From the NCBI RefSeq assembly GCF_022788715.1, contig NZ_CP085167.1, positions 2,167,001-2,231,000 of the forward strand: a stretch of 64,000 bases of DNA, read 5' to 3'. This DNA is from Sulfitobacter sp. DSM 110093 (GTDB taxonomy: Bacteria > Pseudomonadota > Alphaproteobacteria > Rhodobacterales > Rhodobacteraceae). This document shows positions 8,983 through 16,901 of this stretch, piece by piece; the stretch's first letter is position 1, and each line of letters begins with the position of its first letter. The notes under the pieces were generated by a model. It was not told where the DNA came from. It saw only the letters and a program-made list of their open reading frames with translations, and made no database searches. A program made the position numbers and the translations under genes.

Positions 8983-10236
8983 TCAGTGCAAATTGTGCTG
9001 AGACCCGGTGGCCTCTTCATCCATCAGACCTTCGCCCGAGCGGAAACGGTCGAGCCTAAAGGCCGCCGCCGTCTCATGGGGCTGCCCGGTGGCCATCAAA
9101 TGCGCCAGCGCATAGCCTGACGCTGGCACTGCTTTAAAGCCGCCGTAACACCAGCCGCAATCGATGAACAAACCTTGCGTATCGGTCTTGTCGATGATCG
9201 GGCTGCCATCGGGGGTCATGTCCATAATGCCACCCCAAGAACGCAGCACACGGGCCTTGCCGAGCGTCGGCATCAGGGTCATTCCCGCCTCCATCACATG
9301 CTCCATCATCGGCAGATTGCCGCGCTGCGCGTAGGAGGCATAGAAATCCAGATCGCCGCCAAAGACCAAACCGCCCTTGTCCGACTGGCTGATATAGAAA
9401 TGGCCCATGCCGAAGCTGACCACGTGGTCGACCACTGGCTTTAACCCTTCGGTAACGAAAGCCTGCAACACATGGCTCTCAATCGGCAGACGCATCCCGG
9501 CCATCGCGGCGACTTGGCCCGAGCGCCCCGCTGTCACGATCGCCACCTTCTTGGCCCGGATCGGCCCACGCGTGGTCTGTACGCCGCGCACCTTGCCATT
9601 CTCGATGTCGATGCCAGTGACCTCGCATTGCTGGATCAGATCGACGCCGCGCTGGTCCGCGCCGCGCGCATAGCCCCATGCCACCGCGTCATGGCGCGCA
9701 GTGCCGCCGCGCCGGTGCAGCAACCCACCATGGATCGGAAAGCGCCCGCTGTCGTAATCCAGATAGGGCAGCAATTTTCGTAGGCCGTCGCGGTCGAGCA
9801 GCTCCGCATCGTCGCCCTGATTGATCATCGCATTGCCCCGCCGGGCCGAAGCATCGCGCTGCGCGTCGGAGTGAAACAGGGTGATCACGCCGCGCTGGCT
9901 GAACATGACGTTGTAGTTCAACTCTTCCGACAGCCCCTCCCAGAGTTTCAGCGAATGGCTGTAGAACTCGGAATTGCCCGGCAAAAAGTAGTTGCCCCGC
10001 ACAATCGTGGTGTTGCGCCCCACGTTACCACCGCCGAGGTAGCCTTTCTCAAGCACCGCAATATTGGTCATGCCGTGGTTTTTGGCGAGGTAATAGGCCG
10101 TGCTCAGCCCGTGGCCGCCGCCACCGATGATCACCGCGTCATATTCCGCCTGCGGCTCTGGATCACGCCACTGCGTTGTCCAACCGCGATTGCCGGTCAA
10201 ACCTTCGCGCAACACACGCAATCCTGAAAAACGCAT
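8983..10236 (-). CDS. soxB: Sarcosine oxidase beta subunit SoxB
   Basis: Catalytic flavin subunit, 417 residues, which oxidises sarcosine using FAD and reduces oxygen to hydrogen peroxide at a covalently bound FMN. The FAD-binding dinucleotide motif is at residues 36-50 (VIIGGGGHGLSTAYYL). The segment TARHDAVAW holds a histidine near residue 182 that corresponds to the covalent FMN attachment site of the family. The ribosome site GGGAGGGA precedes the ATG. This is the first gene of the soxBDAG operon. No glyA, folD or purU gene follows, although these often accompany sox clusters, so the one-carbon steps must be encoded elsewhere. Confidence 0.96.
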   Translation of the reverse strand: MRFSGLRVLREGLTGNRGWTTQWRDPEPQAEYDAVIIGGGGHGLSTAYYLAKNHGMTNIAVLEKGYLGGGNVGRNTTIVRGNYFLPGNSEFYSHSLKLWEGLSEELNYNVMFSQRGVITLFHSDAQRDASARRGNAMINQGDDAELLDRDGLRKLLPYLDYDSGRFPIHGGLLHRRGGTARHDAVAWGYARGADQRGVDLIQQCEVTGIDIENGKVRGVQTTRGPIRAKKVAIVTAGRSGQVAAMAGMRLPIESHVLQAFVTEGLKPVVDHVVSFGMGHFYISQSDKGGLVFGGDLDFYASYAQRGNLPMMEHVMEAGMTLMPTLGKARVLRSWGGIMDMTPDGSPIIDKTDTQGLFIDCGWCYGGFKAVPASGYALAHLMATGQPHETAAAFRLDRFRSGEGLMDEEATGSQHNLH

Positions 10237-10332
10237 CGTTATCCCTCCCGCCGTTACGCGCAGTCAAGCAACTCCGCGCAGAAGTATCAATGACCGAAAA
10301 CGTTGTTTGCCGTCCTGGGGTCTTTGACATGC

Positions 10333-10357
10333 AAAAGGGGCGCCGAGCGCCCCTTTT
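10333..10357. terminator. Bidirectional terminator between gdhA and the sox operon
   Basis: AAAAGGGGCGC (10333-10343) faces GCGCCCCTTTT (10347-10357) over a 3-base loop. In the minus direction it ends glutamate dehydrogenase transcription with TTTT, before the sox promoter region. Confidence 0.85.
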
Positions 10358-10385
10358 CTGTTCACTTACGGAAAGGCGTAAGCCT

Positions 10386-11816
10386 TCAAAGCCCCTTGGC
10401 GTGATAGCTCGCCGCGACCTTTTCGATCGAAACGAGATAGGCCGCCGTGCGCAGGTCATCGACATCGTCGCGGCTGTGCCAGACATGGGCCATCGCCTCA
10501 TAGGCTGTGCGCATCGTGTCGTCCAAACCAGAGCGGACGAGTTCCAATTCGCCCGCGCCGCGCAGGTACTTCTCTTTGAAGTTCGGGCTAAGAGTCCAGC
10601 CCAGCTCTTTGTCGGCGCTCAACCGCTCAAGTTCATCCACCACCAGTTGGTGGCGCGATTCCTCGGCGCGGCGTTGCATGCGGCCAAAGCGGATGTGGCT
10701 AAGGTTCTTGACCCACTCGAAGTAAGAAACCGTCACACCGCCAGCGTTGGCATACATATCCGGCACGATGACCGTGCCCTTCTTGCGCAGCACTTCATCC
10801 GCCCCGGCGGTCACGGGGCCGTTGGCGGCCTCGATGATCAGCGGCGCTTGGATACGCTCGGCGTTGCTGAGGTTAATCACACCCTCAAGCGCCGCGGGAA
10901 TCAGGATGTCACATTCCGCTTCCAGCATCGCCGCACCGTCTTCGATGAATTGCGCATCAGCATAGCCTTTGATGGTGCCATGTTTCTCGATCCATTTATG
11001 CACCGCCTCGACGTTCAGCCCATCTTCGCTGTGCAACGCGCCGTCGCGTTCAATGATCGTAGTGATCTTTGACCCGTCTTCTTCGCTCAGGAATTTGGCC
11101 GCGTGATAACCCACGTTCCCCAGACCCTGAATGATGACCCGCTTGCCCTCAAGCTTACCGGTCAGCCCTGCCTTCTTCATCCCTTCGGGGTCGCGGAAGA
11201 ACGCGTGGAGCGCGTATTGCACGCCCCGGCCTGTGGCCTCTGTCCGGCCTTGGATGCCGCCCGCGTTAATCGGTTTGCCAGTCACACAGGCCACACCGTT
11301 GATATCGGTGGTGTTCATGCGTTTGTACTGGTCCGCGATCCACGCCATCTCACGCTCGCCGGTGCCCATGTCGGGGGCGGGCACGTTCTGCGCGGGGTGG
11401 ATCATGTCGCGCTTGATCAGTTCATAGGCAAAACGCCGGGTGATCAGTTCAAGCTCATGCTCATCATACTCGCGCGGGTCGATGCACAGCCCGCCTTTAG
11501 AGCCGCCAAAGGGCGCTTCGACCAGCGCGCATTTGTACGTCATCAGCGCCGCCAGCGCCTCGACCTCGTTCTGGTTCACAGCCATGGAATAGCGAATACC
11601 GCCCTTCACAGGCTCCATATGTTCAGAATGGACCGAGCGATAGCCGGTGAAGGTGTGGATACGCCCCCGCAGGCGAACGCCGAAACGCACCGTATAGGTG
11701 GCGTTGCAAACGCGGATTTTCTCTTCGAGACCGGGCGGCAAATCCATCAGCGCGACCGCGCGGTTGAACATCAGGTCCACACTGTCGCGGAAACTCGGCT
11801 CATTGGCTGGATTCAT
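10386..11816 (-). CDS. gdhA: Glutamate dehydrogenase (Glu/Leu/Phe/Val family)
   Basis: Interconverts glutamate with 2-oxoglutarate and ammonium, 476 residues. The catalytic lysine segment is clear (VEAPFGGSKGGLCIDP), and the substrate-binding KGGIRYS and the Rossmann segment GLGNVGYHAAKF are present. Family resemblance suggests an NAD-linked, catabolic role, but cofactor choice cannot be read with certainty. The ribosome site GAGGAGAG lies directly before the ATG. The gene is monocistronic: a terminator follows and the upstream region faces a divergent gene. Metabolically it would take glutamate from PutA-dependent proline oxidation into the TCA cycle. Confidence 0.93.
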   Translation of the reverse strand: MNPANEPSFRDSVDLMFNRAVALMDLPPGLEEKIRVCNATYTVRFGVRLRGRIHTFTGYRSVHSEHMEPVKGGIRYSMAVNQNEVEALAALMTYKCALVEAPFGGSKGGLCIDPREYDEHELELITRRFAYELIKRDMIHPAQNVPAPDMGTGEREMAWIADQYKRMNTTDINGVACVTGKPINAGGIQGRTEATGRGVQYALHAFFRDPEGMKKAGLTGKLEGKRVIIQGLGNVGYHAAKFLSEEDGSKITTIIERDGALHSEDGLNVEAVHKWIEKHGTIKGYADAQFIEDGAAMLEAECDILIPAALEGVINLSNAERIQAPLIIEAANGPVTAGADEVLRKKGTVIVPDMYANAGGVTVSYFEWVKNLSHIRFGRMQRRAEESRHQLVVDELERLSADKELGWTLSPNFKEKYLRGAGELELVRSGLDDTMRTAYEAMAHVWHSRDDVDDLRTAAYLVSIEKVAASYHAKGL

Positions 11817-12173
11817 CGGTCTCTCCTCTTCTTATCAGGCCGCGTTACCTTTGATTTTAGGCGCGACTCATCTTGCTGCCCTAAGGGCATGCCGCTGCAC
11901 CGTAGGACGGCTGTTTCCAAGGTGCGACCTAATTAATCGCGAATTACAAAAGTTTATCAACCCAAGGCAGGGTTGGACATTGCCCCCTCCCCGATCAAGG
12001 GAAAACGGGCGTCTTCGCAAGGGCGGCGCGCAAGAAACCCACCCAGAACGCTGCCTATTGCCCCAGATGCGCCAAACTCTGGCCACTTTCACCTAGCAAA
12101 AACTACAGCACTGAAAATGGCGCGCTTTCTCTTTGGTGCATGAACAGTGCCAGAAGAAGAAAGGTTGATAGCG
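11817..12173. other. Divergent intergenic region, gdhA / Tad-like genes
   Basis: About 357 bp without a convincing gene. It must hold the promoters for glutamate dehydrogenase (minus) and the Tad-like genes (plus). There is an AT-rich stretch near 11930-11960 and a small hairpin CCAGA/TCTGG near 12063-12082. A short minus-strand frame (11868-12092) has basic, low-quality composition and no ribosome site; I do not count it as a gene. Confidence 0.5.
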
Positions 12174-13604
12174 ATGATCAATACACCTCGAAATGCAGGG
12201 CGCCTCCCCCGCCGCTTGCCCGCAGTGCTTAAGCGTTTTGCACGCGAAGAAGACGGGTTGGTCACGCTTTTTGCCATTCTAATGATCTTGCTGATGATCC
12301 TTATGGGGGGCGTGGGCGTCGACCTAATGCGCCATGAGCGTGAACGCGCAAGGGTGCAGGCTGTGGCAGACCGCGCCGTGCTGGCGGCCGCCGACCTTGA
12401 CCAAACCCTCACCCCTGCAGACGTGGCCCGCGACTACTTCGACAAAGCCGGGATGGCTGATTACGTCTCTAGTGTGAAGGTCGAGGAAGGGCTGAACTAC
12501 CGCCGTGTCACCGTCGATGCCTCACGTGAACTAAACACTATGTTCATGAGCAAGTTCGGCCAAGACAAGCTGAACGTCCCCGCCAAAGCCACAGCGGAGG
12601 AAAAGGTCAACAAAGTCGAAATTTCCATGGTGCTCGATATCTCTGGCTCCATGCGGGAGAATGGCAAGATGGATAACCTCCATGATGCCAGCGATGTATT
12701 TATCGATACGGTACTAAAACCCGAGAACGCTGATCTGATCTCAATCTCTGTGGTGCCCTATACCGCGCAGGTCAACGTCGGTCAGGACATTATGGATGAG
12801 TTGAACGTCAACCAGCTTCATTCCTTTTCCCACTGCGTCGACTTTGACGATAGCGAATTTGATCTTACCGCGATCAGCCAGACCCGCAGCTATGAGCATA
12901 TGCAGCATTTCGAGGCGGGGTATAGCTGGAACAACCGTCACCGTGACAACACCGGAAGCTACGACAACATCTCCAATCCCGGTTGTCCTAAGCAGAGCTA
13001 TGAAGAGGTCGCGGCCTATTCCCAAAACGCCACGGCCTTGAAAAACCGCATCGCCAATTTCCAGCCCCGTGCGAACACGGCGATCCATCTGGGCATGAAA
13101 TGGGGCGTGGCTCTGCTTGACCCGGCATTCCAGCCGATCAATCAAGAAATTGGCGGCGATGCTGCATTTCAGGCGCGGCCAGCGGCATATAGTGACATCG
13201 ACACGCTAAAGACGGTGATCCTGATGACCGACGGCGTGAACGTCACGACACGGCGGATCAATCCGCAGGTTTATGCCAACCGCGACCACTATCGCCACTG
13301 GAGCGATTACCCCTTCTATTGGTGGCTGAACCGCAATGTCCGCTCGAGTGAACAACACCGCTGGTATTCAACGAAATATACTTCTGGTCAGGCCGATAAT
13401 TTGCTCGATGACATCTGCGACGCGGCCAGGGCCAATGGCATCGTGATCTGGTCTATCGGGTTTGAAGTAACCGACCACGGCGCGTCTGTGATGAAAAACT
13501 GCGCATCGTCCGACAGCCATTTCTTCCGCGTCGAAGGGGTAGAGATCGTGGACGCTTTTGAAGCCATCGCCCGGCAAATCAACCAGTTGAGACTGACCCA
13601 ATGA
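12174..13604 (+). CDS. TadG-like pilus protein with von Willebrand A domain
   Basis: A 476-residue protein. The N-terminus has an acidic leader and one hydrophobic segment (residues 28-50, TLFAILMILLMILMGGVGVD), the TadG-like anchor. A VWA domain follows, with the metal-site motif DISGS at residues 155-159 and a later MTDG motif. Such proteins are minor pilins or surface adhesion factors of tight-adherence (Flp) pili, exposed on the periplasmic side. The ATG at 12174 is chosen because GAAAGG lies 9 bases upstream; a GTG at 12147 would place this site inside the gene. The stop overlaps the start of the next gene (ATGA). No other tad genes (cpaB, tadA, tadB, tadC) are nearby, so assembly functions must be encoded elsewhere. 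Confidence 0.85.
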   Translation: MINTPRNAGRLPRRLPAVLKRFAREEDGLVTLFAILMILLMILMGGVGVDLMRHERERARVQAVADRAVLAAADLDQTLTPADVARDYFDKAGMADYVSSVKVEEGLNYRRVTVDASRELNTMFMSKFGQDKLNVPAKATAEEKVNKVEISMVLDISGSMRENGKMDNLHDASDVFIDTVLKPENADLISISVVPYTAQVNVGQDIMDELNVNQLHSFSHCVDFDDSEFDLTAISQTRSYEHMQHFEAGYSWNNRHRDNTGSYDNISNPGCPKQSYEEVAAYSQNATALKNRIANFQPRANTAIHLGMKWGVALLDPAFQPINQEIGGDAAFQARPAAYSDIDTLKTVILMTDGVNVTTRRINPQVYANRDHYRHWSDYPFYWWLNRNVRSSEQHRWYSTKYTSGQADNLLDDICDAARANGIVIWSIGFEVTDHGASVMKNCASSDSHFFRVEGVEIVDAFEAIARQINQLRLTQ

Positions 13605-14140
13605 TACAGAAAACCATCCAAGCATGGCGCCGGTTTCGCGGCGATGAGAACGGATCAGTGATGCTGATAGAGTTCGCCATCCTGTCTCCGCTGCTCTTTG
13701 GCTGCTTGATCATGTCGGTCGAGATGAGCTTTTTTGCGATACGCCACATGTTGCTTGACCGCGGGTTGGACATGACGGTCCGCTTCGTGAGGTTGAACAC
13801 CAATACGCCGATGTCGCATCAGACCATCAAGGATAAGATTTGCGAAACAGCAGGCTTTTTGCAGGACTGCGAAGAAACCCTGCGTCTTGAGATGATCCGC
13901 GTGGACCCACGTGATTTTGCCGCCTTCGATCAATCCCCCGATTGCGTGGACACGTCCATTGATCCCAGACCGGTGCGCGGCTGGAACCTTGGGATCGAAC
14001 ATCAGCTGATGCTGCTGCGCGCCTGCTACCAATTCGAACCCTTCTTCCCGACCACCGGCCTTGGCTATGCCCTAGAGAAAGACGGCGCTGGCCGTGCTTC
14101 CATGGTATCAAGCGCGGCCTTCGTACAGGAGCCGAACTGA
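13601..14140 (+). CDS. TadE-like pseudopilin
   Basis: A 179-residue protein with a short charged leader, then a glycine followed by a hydrophobic stretch containing glutamate (NGSVMLIEFAILSPLL, residues 17-32). This resembles the prepilin-peptidase site of TadE/TadF pseudopilins, although the glutamate is one residue further from the glycine than the usual +5. The rest is soluble, with three cysteines (ICETA, QDCEE, RACYQ) plus one in PDCVD, so two disulfides are possible. Its start overlaps the previous stop by 4 bases and its stop shares one base with the next ATG. The three genes are surely co-translated and probably form one minor-pilin complex. Confidence 0.82.
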   Translation: MIQKTIQAWRRFRGDENGSVMLIEFAILSPLLFGCLIMSVEMSFFAIRHMLLDRGLDMTVRFVRLNTNTPMSHQTIKDKICETAGFLQDCEETLRLEMIRVDPRDFAAFDQSPDCVDTSIDPRPVRGWNLGIEHQLMLLRACYQFEPFFPTTGLGYALEKDGAGRASMVSSAAFVQEPN

Positions 14141-14688
14141 TGTCTGTTCTGTCCTCCCTGCTCGCTCGTTTCAGACAAAACGAAGACGGCTCAATCGCGG
14201 TCGAGACGGTAATCATGCTGCCGCTGATGTTCTGGGCCTATCTGGCGATGTATTCGACCTTTGATACCTTCCGCATGTACAACCTCAACCAGACGGCGGC
14301 CTATACCATCGGCGATGCGATCTCTCGTGAGACGCAGGCGATTGACCCCGATTATCTAGAGGGCATGCAAGGGTTGTTTGATTATCTAACCCGCGGCACT
14401 GGGCAAACGGCGATCCGCGTAAGCTCTGTCTGGTATGATGAGGAAAACGACCGCTATCATACTGATTGGTCACAGGTGCGCGGCAACGTAGAGCCATTAG
14501 ACGGCGACAACGTGCGCGATTGGCATGACAAACTACCGACCATGCCTGACAATGAACGTGTGACCTTGGTCGAGACTTGGCGCGATTTCGAGCCGCTTTT
14601 CAAAACCGGGTTGGAGAAGCGCAACATCCACAACTTTGTCTTTACCCGCCCACGCTATGCCCCGCGCACGGTTTGGTCTGACAGTTAA
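14140..14688 (+). CDS. TadE/TadF-like pseudopilin
   Basis: A 182-residue protein with the pseudopilin signature: a charged leader, then DGSIAVETVIMLPLMFW (residues 18-34), with glycine, glutamate at +5 and a single membrane segment. The C-terminal part carries no cysteine and no enzyme motif. It ends with TVWSDS and TAA, and this last segment with its stop codon is repeated twice more downstream (14667-14738). It is the third member of the overlapping trio starting at 12174. Whether the three pseudopilins use a distant Flp secretion apparatus cannot be judged here. Confidence 0.82.
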   Translation: MSVLSSLLARFRQNEDGSIAVETVIMLPLMFWAYLAMYSTFDTFRMYNLNQTAAYTIGDAISRETQAIDPDYLEGMQGLFDYLTRGTGQTAIRVSSVWYDEENDRYHTDWSQVRGNVEPLDGDNVRDWHDKLPTMPDNERVTLVETWRDFEPLFKTGLEKRNIHNFVFTRPRYAPRTVWSDS

Positions 14689-14738
14689 ACCACGGTTTGG
14701 CCGGACAGTTAAACCACGGTCTGGCCTGACAGTTAAAC
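14667..14738 (+). repeat. Three tandem 24-bp repeats spanning a stop codon
   Basis: Three copies at 14667-14690, 14691-14714 and 14715-14738, each reading CACGGTYTGG, a variable YCKGAC and AGTTAAAC. Copies differ by one to three bases. The first carries the last sense codons and the TAA of the pseudopilin gene. Because 24 is a multiple of three, copies two and three repeat the same codons and stop in frame. The last copy contains the stop codon of the convergent gene that ends at 14733. Confidence 0.95.
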
Positions 14739-15269
14739 TATGTGACGTTCGGCCAGTTTGGCGCGGATGATCTCGGCGATCAGTTTGGTCTCATTGGCTG
14801 GGGTCATGCCGCCCACACCAATGCGACGGCCTAGGCTCCACCACAGGCCCAAGCGCCAACCGCGTGGCACGCGGCGGTTGGTCTTGAGCAGGAAACCATT
14901 AGAGGGTTTTACAGCAAAAGCACCCTGATCAATGCGCTCGATCTCGTCCAAATGAACGATCACCCGGCCATCAGCGTCACGCAGCCCCTGATCGGTCAGC
15001 TCCAAGGCACTGGCAGTTGAACGGCGCATCACCTCGGCAATGGCGATGAACCCAAGGCCGATCAGCCCCAATGCGATTTGCCACCCCAGATCGGGTGAGC
15101 GGGTGAACGCGGAGTAGATCAACATCACCCCCAGCCCTGCGAGTGACAGAAGCCCCACCCCACGGCGCGCCGGGGAGGCTTTGGCCGTGGCGAGCACTTC
15201 GCCAGCGCCCATTTGCCCCGTGCCAGTCTGATCCGTGCTGGTCTGAACTGTCTGCATACTATCGGTCAT
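14733..15269 (-). CDS. Membrane protein of unknown function
   Basis: A 178-residue protein. After a polar N-terminus rich in threonine and glutamine there are two adjacent hydrophobic helices (VGLLSLAGLGVMLIYSAF and IALGLIGLGFIAIAEVM). The cytosolic C-terminal domain has a layout like bacterial PH-like membrane proteins (ELTDQGLRDADGRVIVHLDEIERID), although I cannot confirm the family. The start is set at 15269; upstream frame extension is arginine/proline rich and unlikely. It lies 123 bp after the periplasmic sensor gene in the same direction and may belong to that stress module. Its stop codon is inside the 24-bp tandem repeat. Confidence 0.65.
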   Translation of the reverse strand: MTDSMQTVQTSTDQTGTGQMGAGEVLATAKASPARRGVGLLSLAGLGVMLIYSAFTRSPDLGWQIALGLIGLGFIAIAEVMRRSTASALELTDQGLRDADGRVIVHLDEIERIDQGAFAVKPSNGFLLKTNRRVPRGWRLGLWWSLGRRIGVGGMTPANETKLIAEIIRAKLAERHIV

Positions 15270-15392
15270 CGGCCCTGCTTTCTGATGGGCAGAGGGGCCA
15301 TGAGGATGCCGCCGATTGCCGTTTTTGTTCACCCTCGGCCTAGCCCGACGCCCAGCAAAGGGCAAGTCCGGGCAGGCCGCGCCCTGCCACCG

Positions 15393-15902
15393 TCAGCGTT
15401 CAGGCTTGGCCGAGCGGCTTTTCTGTTTGCCACGGCTCCAGGCTTCCAACCGTTCTTGCAACTTATCGGCATAGATTTGACGGGTTTCTGGGGCCATCGC
15501 GCTCACCTGTGCCAGCCATGCGCTATGGGCAGCACCTTGTACACTTGCCGCCGCGTCGCCCTGTGCCGTTAAAATCGCAGCGGCGGCCTCTGGCTCAAAG
15601 GGATCGGCGCGCAATGCAGCCAGCATCTGCTCATAAAGCGCGCCGCGTGCCGCACGATCAAGGTGATGCGCCTTGCCGCCTTTGCGCATCTCATTATGCA
15701 GATCGCGCCGTGCGTCGGGTGGCAATGCTTGCACATAGGGCGACGCATAGCTGCGCAGGCCCGGCAGCGATTTGTTGTCCGGCCCGCCATGTCGCCATAG
15801 AGCCCCTCCAACTGCACCTATGATCATCACGTTCAGCGCCAATGACAGACCAAGCGCCCATCGCATCATGCGCACCCGGCGCGATGTTGGATTCTGTGTC
15901 AT
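15393..15902 (-). CDS. Periplasmic heavy-metal-sensor-like protein (CnrX/ZraP type)
   Basis: A 169-residue protein with one N-terminal membrane segment (WALGLSLALNVMIIGAVGGALW) and a periplasmic all-helical domain of the type found in CnrX, ZraP and related proteins (LPPDARRDLHNEMR, then a long amphipathic helix ending in YADKLQERLEAW). CnrX family members sense metal or envelope stress and restrain an anti-sigma/sigma pair. GGAGG lies about 9 bases before the ATG at 15902, and the gene begins 2 bases beyond the stop of the anti-sigma-like gene, so the two are co-expressed. Which signal it binds cannot be inferred; the metal-binding histidines and methionines of CnrX are not obviously conserved (HH at residues near 78). 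Confidence 0.75.
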   Translation of the reverse strand: MTQNPTSRRVRMMRWALGLSLALNVMIIGAVGGALWRHGGPDNKSLPGLRSYASPYVQALPPDARRDLHNEMRKGGKAHHLDRAARGALYEQMLAALRADPFEPEAAAAILTAQGDAAASVQGAAHSAWLAQVSAMAPETRQIYADKLQERLEAWSRGKQKSRSAKPER

Positions 15903-15903
15903 C

Positions 15904-16266
15904 TCAACTTTCCTCCATGTCCCAGCCAAAACCGCCCCAATCGGCCGCTGTATCCGTCTCGCCCAGATCAATTGTCGCATCTGGCCAACTGTTGGAAACG
16001 ACCTGCCCGGCTAAATCTGGCAAACCTTCGGGCGGCGCCACACCGATCCACACGCCAACCGCTGCCGCTGTGGCCAGCCCACTTAGACCAGCAGCGCCCC
16101 CCAAGAGCTGCCAAAGCGCGCGGTGCCATGGTTGGCGCGGCGCTTTGGGCATATGGGCTTGGGCATCGGCCAAGACGCGCGCCTGCAAATCCGCCGACAC
16201 CTGTGGCGGGTTGGCGCGGGCCGCAGCAAAGAGACCTTCTAGTGCGTTGTCGTCAAAGTCATTCAT
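15904..16266 (-). CDS. Small anti-sigma-factor-like membrane protein
   Basis: A 120-residue protein with a short cytosolic N-terminal region (MNDFDDNALEGLFAAARANPP), one membrane segment near residues 52-72 (LLGGAAGLSGLATAAAVGVWIG) and an acidic, tryptophan-rich periplasmic tail. Position immediately after an ECF sigma gene, which it overlaps by 8 bases, and single-pass topology suggest an anti-sigma factor; no zinc-binding ZAS motif is present. The ATG at 16266 is preferred over a TTG six bases upstream. The next gene is a periplasmic sensor, completing a sigma/anti-sigma/sensor trio. The assignment rests mainly on context. Confidence 0.68.
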   Translation of the reverse strand: MNDFDDNALEGLFAAARANPPQVSADLQARVLADAQAHMPKAPRQPWHRALWQLLGGAAGLSGLATAAAVGVWIGVAPPEGLPDLAGQVVSNSWPDATIDLGETDTAADWGGFGWDMEES

Positions 16267-16855
16267 TTTCAAACCCCAATGCGTCCCGTTGCGCAGATAG
16301 CTGCGCGGCCAACGCCCGTTTACCCCGCGCGGTCAGGCTCTCCACCGCTTCGACCCCAATGCCCAAAACCTCGGCAATCTCGGGGTTTGCCATGCCGTCA
16401 ATATGCCGCAACACCACCGCCTGACGCTGCCGGTCGGGCAGGCTGGCGAGCGCCTGTTGCAGCGCGTCCACACGGGCCGCATGCTGCATCTTTTGCGCCG
16501 CGCCGGGTGCCGGATCGGCGGGTTCAGCCACGTCATCAAGCCCCGTCGCCCCCGCACCGCGACGCCGCAGGCGGTCGGTGCAGAGGTTGGCCACAACGCG
16601 GTAGACCCAAGTGGTAACCTTGGCCTCTCCTGTGCGCCACTTCGGCGCTTGGCGCCACAGACGCAACATCGCCTCTTGGGCCACATCCTCTGCCTCAGCA
16701 CGGTCGCCCAGCACCCGCAGCGCGTGGCCGTGAATGCGCGGCACCAGCCGGGCGGTCAACAGCCGCGCCGCTGCCGCATCGCCACTGGCGTAGCGCTGCA
16801 ACAACTCGGCATCCGCATCGTGCTGCTCGTCGGACAAATCCTGCATCCCGTCCAT
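16259..16855 (-). CDS. ECF-type RNA polymerase sigma factor
   Basis: A 198-residue alternative sigma factor containing only regions 2 and 4, as is typical of the ECF group. Region 2 is near residues 50-90 (DRAEAEDVAQEAMLRLWRQA), with the promoter-melting WVYRVVANLCTDRLRR following. Region 4 has the helix-turn-helix near residues 138-190 (LPDRQRQAVVLRHIDGMAN, ending GKRALAAQL). It is the second gene of a probable operon after the EF-hand gene, with a strong hairpin between them, and it overlaps the anti-sigma-like gene. It likely activates a small envelope- or metal-stress regulon that includes its own operon. ATGs at 16855 and 16846 are both possible; neither has a strong ribosome site. Confidence 0.88.
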   Translation of the reverse strand: MDGMQDLSDEQHDADAELLQRYASGDAAAARLLTARLVPRIHGHALRVLGDRAEAEDVAQEAMLRLWRQAPKWRTGEAKVTTWVYRVVANLCTDRLRRRGAGATGLDDVAEPADPAPGAAQKMQHAARVDALQQALASLPDRQRQAVVLRHIDGMANPEIAEVLGIGVEAVESLTARGKRALAAQLSAQRDALGFENE

Positions 16856-16864
16856 CGCTAAGGC

Positions 16865-16893
16865 CCGGGCGCGCCATGATCAAGCGCGCCCGG
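16865..16893 (-). promoter_or_regulatory. Intercistronic 10-bp hairpin, EF-hand gene / sigma gene
   Basis: CCGGGCGCGC (16865-16874) pairs perfectly with GCGCGCCCGG (16884-16893) around a 9-base loop. It fills the 46-bp gap between the EF-hand stop and the sigma-factor start. There is no U-run after the stem in the minus direction. It is more likely an mRNA-processing or attenuation element than a full terminator. Confidence 0.55.
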
Positions 16894-16901
16894 CGCATCA
16901 T

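Noticed and set aside
11868..12092. A minus-strand 74-codon frame upstream of gdhA
   Set aside because: Composition is arginine-rich and patternless, no ribosome site precedes it, and it would lie inside the divergent promoter region.
12174..14688. A complete Tad/Flp secretion locus
   Set aside because: Only pseudopilin-type genes are present; no ATPase, secretin, platform or peptidase gene is found in the window.
14667..14738. CRISPR array
   Set aside because: The 24-bp units are directly adjacent with no spacers, only three occur, and there are no cas genes. It is a tandem duplication.
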